Of a DNA stretch of 64,000 bases, positions 41,533 to 49,312 are shown piece after piece. This stretch comes from Natronococcus sp. CG52. Its GTDB lineage: Archaea > Halobacteriota > Halobacteria > Halobacteriales > Natrialbaceae. Each line of letters opens with the position of its first letter. Positions within the stretch are counted from its first letter, which is position 1. The stretch spans positions 1,798,001-1,862,000 of the forward strand of contig NZ_CP099391.1 in the NCBI RefSeq assembly GCF_023913515.1. The letters are read 5' to 3'. The notes under the pieces were generated by a model. That model saw only the letters and a list, made by a program, of their open reading frames with translations. It did no database searches and had not been told where the DNA came from. Position numbers and translations under genes: made by a program.

Positions 41533-41683
41533 TGCCCGGGGAGGGCTCCGAACCCTCGATCTCCGCATGTCCCAGGTTCGAGGCTCGGCAGTCCTCTAGG
41601 GACACGGAGGCTTCCAAGGCGAAACCGCACCGAATCTCTGAACCCTATGAGTGCGGCGCTATGTCCAGCTAAGCCACCCGGGC
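41533..41683 (-). tRNA. Elongator tRNA-Met (CAT anticodon) with intron
   Basis: The acceptor stem is GCCCGGG/CCCGGGC (41677-41683 with 41534-41540), discriminator A at 41533. The T-arm is GAGGG-TTCGGAG-CCCTC. The anticodon stem CCGCA/TGCGG (41652-41656 with 41563-41567) encloses loop CTCATAA, giving CAT. An intron of about 77 bases (roughly 41569-41645) interrupts the loop after position 37, as known for the elongator tRNA-Met of haloarchaea, where a splicing endonuclease removes it from a bulge-helix-bulge fold. Exact splice points could shift by a base or two. Confidence 0.92.
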
Positions 41684-41785
41684 TCGTCTTCTGGTAGTGC
41701 CGTCTGTTTCTTTAACCTTCCCATTCACCGCGGCCGTGCAACGTGGACCCACGGATTTATCACCTGCCCTTACCAAACCCGGCGT

Positions 41786-42853
41786 ATGACCGTTCCCGGC
41801 CTTGTACAGTCTGCTCTCGATGGTGAGGAGATCGTCACGCGAATCTCTATCGGCGGCGACGACGAGATTTTCGTGACTCCCTCGAGCAGTATCGTCTATC
41901 GGGCTGAAGGCCTTCTGAGCACGAGACGGATCAAACAGTTCTCCCACGACGCGGATCGGATCACGCTCTCGGAAGGGCGACGCAAGACCTCGTTCACGCT
42001 CGAGTACTCCCTCGACGACCCCGCGGAGTTTACGATTCCCGCGGGCAAGACCGAGGAGGTCCTCCGGCCGATCCTCGCCGGCGTGTTGAACGGAAACGGG
42101 ATCACCAGTCCCGACGAGACCGTCGTCAAAGTCTACCGGTTCAGCGAACTCACGCTGATCCTCACGAGCGACCGGCTCGTCAAGCACATCGGCGAGGCGG
42201 TCTGGGACGAAGACTACGCGGAGTACCGCTTCGACGACGTGACGAACCTCTCGTTCGAGGACGGAAGCGTCGCGACGCAGATCGTCCTCACGGTCGACGG
42301 CCGCCCGCAGCGGATCAAGGCGCCGAACGACGCGGCGGACGACATCCGCGAGCGGCTCCAGCGAGCGCTGTTCGCGTACCACGACGTCGAGTCGCTCGCC
42401 GAACTCAACGCGATCCTCGGTGAGGAGCAGGAGGACGACGGTGACGACGGGACGGTCGACTTCGGTGATGGCGTCGATCCGCTCGACGCAAACCCGCCCG
42501 AACCCGACGAGGGTGGGGAGGCGACCGCCAGCGCAGCGGGTCAGTCCCGGGCAGCCGATCAGATCGACGACGAATCCGGCGGTACCGACCCCCGATCGAA
42601 CCGATCCGAAGCGGAGTCGACGACGCTCGAGTCACGGCGGCTGATGGACGACCTCGCGGACGAGTCGGCACCCGATGCGGCGCAGCCTTCGGGGGAAGCT
42701 GGCGGGGCAACTGACGCCAGCTCGGATCCGAGTCCCGAAGTTCTCGAGCGCCTCGAGACGCTCGAGGCGGCGGTCGAACGACAGAACGAGCACCTCGAGA
42801 AGCAACAGCAGACGATCGAACAGCTGATTACCGAACTTCGGCAGGGTCGGTAA
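41786..42853 (+). CDS. Haloarchaeal conserved protein with PH-like repeats and coiled-coil tail (DUF7115-like)
   Basis: The 355-residue protein opens MTVPGLVQSALDGEEIVTRI and has two similar beta-rich units (FVTPSSSIVYRAEGLLSTRRI... and ILTSDRLVKHIGEAVWDEDY), reminiscent of PH-like/bPH folds. About 100 polar, acidic residues follow, and the C-terminus is a clear coiled coil (LERLETLEAAVERQNEHLEK...). It is probably a cytoplasmic scaffold. The DUF label is from recall and uncertain. ATG 41786 comes directly before the conserved part. Confidence 0.75.
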   Translation: MTVPGLVQSALDGEEIVTRISIGGDDEIFVTPSSSIVYRAEGLLSTRRIKQFSHDADRITLSEGRRKTSFTLEYSLDDPAEFTIPAGKTEEVLRPILAGVLNGNGITSPDETVVKVYRFSELTLILTSDRLVKHIGEAVWDEDYAEYRFDDVTNLSFEDGSVATQIVLTVDGRPQRIKAPNDAADDIRERLQRALFAYHDVESLAELNAILGEEQEDDGDDGTVDFGDGVDPLDANPPEPDEGGEATASAAGQSRAADQIDDESGGTDPRSNRSEAESTTLESRRLMDDLADESAPDAAQPSGEAGGATDASSDPSPEVLERLETLEAAVERQNEHLEKQQQTIEQLITELRQGR

Positions 42854-42880
42854 CGCCCTCTCGCCCGGTTCCGAATACGG

Positions 42881-43264
42881 TTACTCTCGGCCTGTAACCT
42901 TCCGAATACACGAGGAGCCGAACGGACCGAGTTCGCCGCTCTCGAGGTCGATGAAGTAGCCGGTCGAGAGTCCGGAGCCACAGCGCCGGCAGGAAAACTC
43001 CCCCTCCTTCGTGATGACGTCCTGATCGAACCGGACGTACTGGCGGCTCTTCGGACGGACGATACCGTCCTCGCGTTCGATGATGCCGCGAAGCTCCGCC
43101 CGGTCGAGGATCGTCCGGGTCACCGCGGGATCGCTGGTGACGGTCTCGATGCGATCGACGACCTCGGCGAGCGACAGCGACTCGTGCTCGAGTCGCTCGA
43201 GCAACGCCAGTCCGAGTTCGACCCGATCGTCGGTCGCGTCGACCGTGCCCTCGTCAGCGCCCAT
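42881..43264 (-). CDS. Zinc-ribbon/winged-helix haloarchaeal protein (DUF5830-like)
   Basis: The 127-residue protein combines a helical N-terminal region resembling a winged helix (LGLALLERLEHESLSLAEVVDRIETV, ILDRAELRGIIERE) with a C-terminal zinc site: FSCRRCGSGLSTGYF and FGSSCIRKVTG supply three cysteines, with a possible fourth ligand nearby. It may be a transcription regulator. The family name is from memory. It is divergent from the TVP38-like gene at 43358 and converges on the coiled-coil gene with a 27-bp gap. Confidence 0.75.
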   Translation of the reverse strand: MGADEGTVDATDDRVELGLALLERLEHESLSLAEVVDRIETVTSDPAVTRTILDRAELRGIIEREDGIVRPKSRQYVRFDQDVITKEGEFSCRRCGSGLSTGYFIDLESGELGPFGSSCIRKVTGRE

Positions 43265-43357
43265 CGGTCAAAGCTGTCGTGCCGGATCGAATAAACGTTG
43301 TGCTGGCCGACCCCGCGAGGCACAAAGGTTTCAACGGTCGCGAAAGAACAGCGGTCG

Positions 43358-44080
43358 ATGACGATGCCGACGGCGGCGATGCGAGCCCTCGCGGGGGCGC
43401 TCCTCCTCGGGATGGTTACGACCGCGGGCGTTCTCGTCCCGGCGTCGATGCTGGTGAACGCTGCCGAATCGGTGGCGGCCGATCCGATTCGCTTCGCACT
43501 TCTCGTCGCCGGTCTCTACCTCGTTCGGCCGCTGTTCGCCCTGCCGACGACGCCGCTCGCGGTCGTCGTCGGCTACGGCTACGGCGTCTCGTTCGGGGTC
43601 CCGATCGCACTCGTCGGTGTCGTCGCGACCGCGATTCCCGTCTTTCTCACCGCTCGCTGGCTCGGCGACGGTCCTCGAGCGGCGGAGCTACCGATCTTCG
43701 GGCGGGTCGGACGGCTCCTCGAGCGAACCGAGTGTGCGGTCCAGCGCTACTACGATACTGCGGGACCGATCCGCGGCGTCACCGCCTCGCGGCTCGCACC
43801 GATTCCCTCGGACGTCTCGACGTGTTCGGCGGCGGTCAGCGGTGTCCGACTTCGTCACCTGGTGATCGGCACGGCGCTTGGCGAACTCCCGTGGACGATT
43901 GCAGCGGTCGTCGTCGGCGCGTCGGCCGCGACGGTCACCACCGACGGATTCGGTGATTTGGGACTCGCTCTGACGATCGCGTGCAGTCTCGCCGCTGCGC
44001 TCTTGCTCGCGGGGCCGATATACGACTATCTGTGGGGACGACCCCCGGCCGAGGACTCGAGCCGCCCCCTGGACGGCTAA
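43358..44080 (+). CDS. TVP38/TMEM64 (DedA-related) family membrane protein
   Basis: The 240-residue protein has about six hydrophobic segments and the VTT-domain features VVGYGYGVSFGVPIALVGV, a ARWLGDGP loop, and SRLAPIPSDVSTCSAAVSGVRLRHLVIGTALGELPWT, whose R-x-x-P-x-P and G-x-x-P motifs are typical. Family members act in lipid scrambling or membrane homeostasis. ATG 43358 (MTMPTAAMRAL) is the likely start; Met at codon 8 is an alternative. Confidence 0.82.
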   Translation: MTMPTAAMRALAGALLLGMVTTAGVLVPASMLVNAAESVAADPIRFALLVAGLYLVRPLFALPTTPLAVVVGYGYGVSFGVPIALVGVVATAIPVFLTARWLGDGPRAAELPIFGRVGRLLERTECAVQRYYDTAGPIRGVTASRLAPIPSDVSTCSAAVSGVRLRHLVIGTALGELPWTIAAVVVGASAATVTTDGFGDLGLALTIACSLAAALLLAGPIYDYLWGRPPAEDSSRPLDG

Positions 44081-44086
44081 ACTCGG

Positions 44087-44263
44087 CTATCGAAACGGGT
44101 CGCTGCAGTCGATCACGACTCCGTGTTGGGGACAGACGTACTTGCAGTGCCGTTTGTACATCGGCGCCCGACAGTGCGGGCAGGTCGGAGCGCCGGACGG
44201 CTGGTCGCTCCGACCCTGCGAACCGCCGTCGCCGTCCGATCCCGCGTCGCCGTCACCGGTCAT
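44087..44263 (-). CDS. Zinc-binding micro-protein (58 aa)
   Basis: The ATG at 44263 opens MTGDGDAGSDGDGGS, a Gly/Asp-rich tail, then TCPHCRAPMYKRHCKYVCPQHGVVIDCSDPF. Five cysteines and several histidines (CPHC, HCKYVCPQHG) form a zinc ribbon-like knot. Such proteins are common in haloarchaea; the role is unknown. It ends 7 bp after the convergent TVP38-like gene. The gene is short but its codon use is typical. Confidence 0.75.
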   Translation of the reverse strand: MTGDGDAGSDGDGGSQGRSDQPSGAPTCPHCRAPMYKRHCKYVCPQHGVVIDCSDPFR

Positions 44264-44326
44264 ACGTTCCCGTTCCCGCGGAGCCAGCTAAGTGCTGGTG
44301 GTTTCGGGCCGCTCGAGCGGCTCCGT

Positions 44327-44644
44327 TCACTCGGAGTACGTAGCGATCCGGCGTACCCGCTGAGCCATCGCTGGCCTGGTGATCGCTCGCACGACCGTCG
44401 TCGTCGGTTTGTACGTAGTTTCCCCCGTCGGAGATTTCATCGCAGTAACCGTCCAGAACCCGGGCGATCGAAAGGTTAGCCGGCAGAGTCCCGTTTCGTC
44501 CGTCCGTGCTCTCTTCTGTCTGCTAACGATTATCGCCCCCTCGACCGGTTTACGCGACCGATCTCGTACGCGAAAGGTGACGGAGTCTCCGACTTTCACT
44601 TCCCCAGTCTCGGCCTCGAGGACGAGCGATCGTGTCCTTCGCAT
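44327..44644 (-). CDS. Ig-like/carboxypeptidase-regulatory-like domain protein (105 aa)
   Basis: The sequence LEAETGEVKVGDSVTFRVRD, PVEGAIIVSRQKRARTDETG and LTFRSPGFWTVTAMKSP follows the strand pattern of small beta-sandwich (transthyretin/CarbopepD_reg-like) domains. There is no signal peptide or membrane anchor, so location is unclear. The basic C-terminal part (VVRAITRPAMAQRVRR) is unusual for a haloarchaeal protein. It lies upstream of the zinc micro-protein on the same strand. Confidence 0.65.
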   Translation of the reverse strand: MRRTRSLVLEAETGEVKVGDSVTFRVRDRSRKPVEGAIIVSRQKRARTDETGLCRLTFRSPGFWTVTAMKSPTGETTYKPTTTVVRAITRPAMAQRVRRIATYSE

Positions 44645-44801
44645 GTGGGCCTTTCACACATGGCGGACAAAAAGCTGTTACCTGAACACGATGGTATCGA
44701 GTGTCGCGTGGTGATTCATCGACGCGTAGGTACTCGTCGGACTTCTCGTCAAAACAGCGCTCGGTCAAAAAGAGCGGACAGAAGCGCTCAGTGTGCGCTC
44801 G

Positions 44802-47800
44802 TTAACACTCGCTCCAGCCGCAGGACTCGCAGGTCTTGCAGCCTTCGGAGTAGTACAGCGAGAGCGAGCCGCAGTCAGGACACTCCGGCGACTCGCCGGC
44901 GTCGATGAGGTCCTGGACGGAATCGTCGTCGTCAGACGATGCACCGGCGGCAGCGGCCCCGCCGTCGGTCTTCGGTCCGTCGACGGTCGCGTCCGTATCG
45001 GCCGACTCTTCGAGCGTCTGCTGGGTCGGGTACGGCTTGTCGATCTCGTTCTCGAGGTAGCGGCGCATCGCGGTGCCGATGGCGTCCGGGATCGACTGGA
45101 TCTGTTCGCCCTTGTCCCAGGCGACCTTCGGCGAGCGGGTGCCACAGAGTTCGTCGACGATCTCCTCGGGGTCGACGCCCGAGCGCAGCGAGGTGGAGAT
45201 GACCTTCGCCAGCGCCTCGGTGAAGGAGTTCGTAAAGCCACCCGAGTGGCCGATGTTCGCGAACAGTTCGAACGGCTGACCCGTCTCGGGATCCTCGTTG
45301 ATCGTCACGTAGACCTTGCCGTAGCCCGTGTCGATGCGCTGGCTGACGCCCTGCAGCGCGTCGGGACGCTCGCGCTTCTCGGTGAAGTCGACCTGAATCG
45401 GCTCTCGGCCCTCGTCCTCTATCGTCGCGATCTCCTCGCCGAGGACGTCCTGGACGTCGTCGCTCTCGAGGAACGCCTCGAGACCGCCGAAGATCTCGTC
45501 GATCTGATCGACGAGCGCCTCGGCGGCTTCGGTCTCGTCGGCGAAGTCGGCGTTCTCGGCGCGCGTCGTCAGCACCTGCTTCGAGCGGGTGCCGTCGCGG
45601 TAGTAGGTGACGCCCTTGCCGCCGTTCTCGTAGACCCACTCGAAGACCTCCTTTGCGTCCTCGAGCGTGGAGTCGTTCGGCGCGTTGACGGTCTTCGAGA
45701 TGGCGGAGTCGACGCCCTTCTGGCAGGCACACTGGACGGCAGCGTGCTGTTTCGCCGAGAGGTCACTGGTGATGACGAACAGTTCGCCGATCGCGTCCGG
45801 CACCGTCGAGAGCCCCTCGACGCCTTCGAACTGGTTCGTGGCCATCTGCTCCTGGGCCTCCTCCTTGACGGCGTCGACGTCGATGTCGTTGTCCTCGAGG
45901 ACGCGCAGGAAGTAGTCGTCGAACTCGACGAGCATCTCGTCGCCCTGGACGTCGTCGGTGACGTTCTTGTAGTAAGCGACGTTGTAGATCGGCTCACAGC
46001 CGCCCGTCGTGTTGCCGACCATCGAGGTCGTGCCGGTCGGTGCGATGGTCGTTACGTTGTGGTTCCGGATCGGGAACCCGTCGGGGAACCGGTCGGCGTC
46101 GAGGCCGGTCTGGTGCTCGAACCACTCGCGGTACTCGGTCGGGTTCGCGTACTTCGAGTCGTCCCAGTCGTTGAAGGAGTCGCGTTCCTTCGCGAGTTCG
46201 TGGCTGGTCCACTTGGCCTCGTGGTTGATGTGGGTCATCAGCTGGCGGGCGACCTCGTTGCCCTCGTCGCTGCCGTACTTGATGCCGAGCTGGATGTACA
46301 GCTGGGCCAGCCCCATCACGCCGAGACCGATCTTGCGCATGTCCCGGACCTTCTCCTCGATCTCCTCGACCGGGAAGTCGGACATGGTGACGACGTTCTC
46401 GAGGAAGCGCGTGCCGTAGGTGATGCGCTCGTCGAACTCCTCGTAGTCGATCGCCTCCTCGAGGAAGGCCTCGACGGCCGCCGCCTGCGAGTCGTAGTCG
46501 TCGGCGTGCTCGTCGGCCCAGACGCGCCAGTCGGGCGCCTCCCGGTCGGCCAGCGTCGAGAGGTTGATGTGACCGAGGTTACAGGCCTCGTACTCCTCGA
46601 GGGGCTGTTCGCCGCAGGGGTTCGTCGCCAGGATCTGGTGATCCTCCTGCTTTTCGACGTCGAACGAGTGCTGTTTGTTCACTCGCTCGAGGTAGATCAC
46701 GCCGGGTTCGCCGTTCTCGTGAGCGCCGGAGACGATGCGCTCGAAGATCAGTTCCGCCGGGATGGAGAGCGGTTCGCCGACCTCGACGTGTTCGCCGAGA
46801 TCGTAGCGACTGTACATCTCCTTGGTCTCCTCGGTGGCGATGTGGGGCTCCTCCGTGCGCGGATTGGTGAAGGTGTACTCCTCGCCGTTCTGGACCGCTT
46901 CCATGAAGTCGTCGGTGACGCCGACGGAGATATTGAAGTTAGAGAGATGGCCCTCGACGGCGTTGCGCAGGTGTTTCGGAACGCGGCCCTCCTCGTCGAT
47001 GAGGCTGCGGGCCTCCTCGAGCGCCTCGGAGAAGCTGGTGTAGGTGTAGTCGTCGGGGTCGTTGAGCCGCAGACAGTGAGCCAGCGAGACGTCCTTGTTC
47101 TTGGCGTGGATGAACTCGATGACGTCGGGGTGAGAGACGCGCATGATCCCCATCTGAGCGCCACGACGGGTGCCCCCCTGGGCGATGGTCTCACAGAGCT
47201 GGTCGTAGGTCCGCATGAAGGTGATCGGGCCCGAGGCGATGCCGCCGGTCGAGCCGACGGAGTCGCCGTAGGGGCGGAGCTGCCAGAAGCCGTAGCCGAC
47301 GCCGCCGCCGGACTGGAAGACTTCCGCGGCCTTCTTGGCCGTCTCGTGGATGTCCGAGAGATCGTCGTCGGGGCTCATGACGAAACAGGCCGAGAGCTGC
47401 TGGAGTTCGTCGCCCGCGTTCATCAGCGTCGGCGAGTTCGGCATAAAGGAGAGCGTCTCCATTCCTTCAGTAAAGGTCTCGGCGACGTCCTCGACGTGCT
47501 CGCGGACCTCGTCGGGAAGTTCGGGAACGACCGTCTCGTAGGCGAACTTGTTGACGTTCTGCTCGCTCAGGACGGTCTCGGTGTCGTCGTCCGTCGTCGT
47601 TCCGGCACCGAAGACCTCCGCAGCGAGTTCGTCGCGTCGCGGGTGGCCGGGCTTGAGCTGGTCGGGCGTGACGGTGATCTCGAGGCCCTGCTTTTCGGCC
47701 TCGTAGACGGCTTCCGCCAGCGCGATGTTCTCTCCGACGCGCTCGAAGAGATCCTCCTGTCGTTCGGCGAGTTCGCCCTCGGCGTCCTTGCGGAGATAGC

Positions 47801-47915
47801 GTGCGGGCAGAATGTTGTGATAGGCGTTAGCCGTCAGGCGCTCCTCCAGCGTGTCGCCTTCGGTACGCTTGATCGGCAGCGTCAACTCTTCGGCGGAGAG
47901 CTCTGATTCGCTCAT
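44802..47915 (-). CDS. nrdJ: Adenosylcobalamin-dependent (class II) ribonucleoside-diphosphate reductase
   Basis: Class II RNR makes deoxyribonucleotides with vitamin B12 instead of a radical-bearing second subunit. The active site shows SACFVMSPDDD, NPCGEQPLEEYEACNLG (about residues 432-448, with the Asn, Cys and Glu radical residues) and IAPTGTTSMVGNTTGGCEP. The C-terminus carries a four-or-more cysteine zinc ribbon (CPDCGSLSLYY...CKTCESCGWSEC) that supplies redox cysteines. ATG 47915 (MSESELSAEELTLPIKR) gives 1037 residues; the longer upstream frame is unlike the family. TTTTATGAG near 48025 would give a leader of roughly 80 bases. Confidence 0.95.
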   Translation of the reverse strand: MSESELSAEELTLPIKRTEGDTLEERLTANAYHNILPARYLRKDAEGELAERQEDLFERVGENIALAEAVYEAEKQGLEITVTPDQLKPGHPRRDELAAEVFGAGTTTDDDTETVLSEQNVNKFAYETVVPELPDEVREHVEDVAETFTEGMETLSFMPNSPTLMNAGDELQQLSACFVMSPDDDLSDIHETAKKAAEVFQSGGGVGYGFWQLRPYGDSVGSTGGIASGPITFMRTYDQLCETIAQGGTRRGAQMGIMRVSHPDVIEFIHAKNKDVSLAHCLRLNDPDDYTYTSFSEALEEARSLIDEEGRVPKHLRNAVEGHLSNFNISVGVTDDFMEAVQNGEEYTFTNPRTEEPHIATEETKEMYSRYDLGEHVEVGEPLSIPAELIFERIVSGAHENGEPGVIYLERVNKQHSFDVEKQEDHQILATNPCGEQPLEEYEACNLGHINLSTLADREAPDWRVWADEHADDYDSQAAAVEAFLEEAIDYEEFDERITYGTRFLENVVTMSDFPVEEIEEKVRDMRKIGLGVMGLAQLYIQLGIKYGSDEGNEVARQLMTHINHEAKWTSHELAKERDSFNDWDDSKYANPTEYREWFEHQTGLDADRFPDGFPIRNHNVTTIAPTGTTSMVGNTTGGCEPIYNVAYYKNVTDDVQGDEMLVEFDDYFLRVLEDNDIDVDAVKEEAQEQMATNQFEGVEGLSTVPDAIGELFVITSDLSAKQHAAVQCACQKGVDSAISKTVNAPNDSTLEDAKEVFEWVYENGGKGVTYYRDGTRSKQVLTTRAENADFADETEAAEALVDQIDEIFGGLEAFLESDDVQDVLGEEIATIEDEGREPIQVDFTEKRERPDALQGVSQRIDTGYGKVYVTINEDPETGQPFELFANIGHSGGFTNSFTEALAKVISTSLRSGVDPEEIVDELCGTRSPKVAWDKGEQIQSIPDAIGTAMRRYLENEIDKPYPTQQTLEESADTDATVDGPKTDGGAAAAGASSDDDDSVQDLIDAGESPECPDCGSLSLYYSEGCKTCESCGWSEC

Positions 47916-48354
47916 GCGCGGGCCACCTCGTGGAGATCCCGTTGCCGTACGTCGATTCTGGCGTGGGTTCGAGTCCTGGATTGGTTCATTCGTGACGAAG
48001 GTTCGGTATTCATGCATCCCTCATAAAACGTGGTGTTGTTCTCCCACTCTTATTGAAGTAATGCAATTTAGGTTGTATAGATGTCACTGTACTCTTCGCG
48101 GTTCTTCAATGAGGGCCGTCGAAACGGCTGTCTCGAAGCCTACGTGTTGCTACGGGACCAACCGTCTTAACGATTTTCAGACCAAACTGATAGTAAACTC
48201 GAGCGTCGTATTTGCTGGCAAATCGCCCGGTACGCTCTTTCAGGGAGGTGCGAATGTGATTGGCCGAACATGTTCTATCCGTTGACTGTACTAGTATCGA
48301 ATTTGTCACAGTATCCAGAAAGATTACGTGCGTTCAGTGCGCGCTCTCGCGTGT
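47916..48354. other. AT-rich region upstream of nrdJ
   Basis: This 439-bp gap lies between divergent nrdJ and the small membrane protein. It is AT-richer than average and contains the nrdJ promoter/leader. A minus-strand frame at 48106-48309 lacks conserved features and is treated as non-coding. I find no riboswitch-like fold by eye. Confidence 0.5.
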
Positions 48355-48525
48355 ATGATCGAACCACTGACATCCGGATCGGCGGTCCTCCTCGTGCTGG
48401 CGGCGATTGCACTGCTGGCGGTCGTGATCGTCGCGATCCGAATCGCGATCAAACTCGCTATCCGCGTCGGAATCGTCGCTGCGATCGTGCTCACCGGACT
48501 GTACACCGTCGGTGTTATCGGCTGA
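48355..48525 (+). CDS. Small membrane protein (56 aa)
   Basis: ATG 48355 opens MIEPLTSGSAVLLVLAAIAL; nearly all of the protein is hydrophobic, with the centre IVAIRIAIKLAIRVGIV separating two membrane helices. A short hairpin membrane protein of this kind cannot be assigned a function. Codon use is typical and the frame has no alternative, so it is probably real. Confidence 0.65.
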   Translation: MIEPLTSGSAVLLVLAAIALLAVVIVAIRIAIKLAIRVGIVAAIVLTGLYTVGVIG

Positions 48526-48688
48526 CGCGACTGTCACTTCGAACGAACCGACGCTGAACCGCGTAGAACGGAGGGCCTCGCTGGCTCCATTCGGCACGCA
48601 GTGGTCACTCGCCGTCTCGGTCACAGCAGGCAGAAGGTATAGTCGTCGAGCGGGAACGCGATTACCGACCGAACGCGAACTACTCCGT

Positions 48689-49312
48689 CTACACCGACTC
48701 GAGGAAGTTTTCGATGACGTCGTGTCCCACGGCCGTGAGCACGCTCTCCGGGTGGAACTGGACGCACTCGATCGGGAACTCCCGGTGGCGGACGCCCATA
48801 ACGAGTTCTGCACCGGCGTGTTCTGCCGTCGCCGTCACCTCGAAACAGTCCGGGACCTCGGTCGCGACGAGCGAGTGGTACCGTCCGGCGCGAAAGCCCT
48901 GCTCGAGTCCCTCGAAAACGCCGGTCCCGTCGTGCTCGACCGCGGACGCCTTCCCGTGGATCGGCTCCGGAGCGCGACCGACCGTGCCGCCGTAGGCGTA
49001 GACTGCCGCCTCGAGTCCCAGGCAGACGCCGAGCGTCGGCACTTCGGGGCTGATCTCGCGCAGGACGTCCATCGAGACGCCGATGTCGCGGTCGTTCTTC
49101 GGGTGTCCGGGGCCGGGACTGACCACGATGGCGTCCGGATCGATCGCTCGAACGTCCTCGAGCGAGGCCGTGTTCTTCACCACCTCGGTCTCGGTTCCCT
49201 CCTGCTGGCTGACGTACTCGACCAGATTGTACGTGAACGAATCGTAGTTGTCGACGAAGAGGATTCGACGCGCGTCGGCCCGCTGCTGGCGATCCGCTCC
49301 AGCGGCGCTCAT
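48689..49312 (-). CDS. trpG: Anthranilate synthase component II (glutamine amidotransferase)
   Basis: TrpG releases ammonia from glutamine for TrpE in the first step of tryptophan synthesis. The class I amidotransferase triad is Cys97 in LGVCLGLEA, and His/Glu in CVQFHPES; SPGPGHP is also intact. The usual GHQ after CL is GLE here. ATG 49312 overlaps the trpE stop by 4 bp, so it is last in the trpDFEG operon. It has a short hydrophilic N-terminal extension (about 15 residues). Confidence 0.95.
   Translation of the reverse strand: MSAAGADRQQRADARRILFVDNYDSFTYNLVEYVSQQEGTETEVVKNTASLEDVRAIDPDAIVVSPGPGHPKNDRDIGVSMDVLREISPEVPTLGVCLGLEAAVYAYGGTVGRAPEPIHGKASAVEHDGTGVFEGLEQGFRAGRYHSLVATEVPDCFEVTATAEHAGAELVMGVRHREFPIECVQFHPESVLTAVGHDVIENFLESV

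Noticed and set aside
41327-41617. Minus-strand 96-residue frame through the tRNA-Met region
   Set aside because: It runs through the 3' half and intron of tRNA-Met; composition is not protein-like.
44793-47906. A 1037-codon open frame on the plus strand
   Set aside because: It is the codon-aligned antisense of nrdJ; high GC keeps such frames open. The minus strand has all class II RNR motifs.
48106-48309. 67-residue minus-strand frame upstream of nrdJ
   Set aside because: No conserved features; lies in the AT-rich nrdJ leader.
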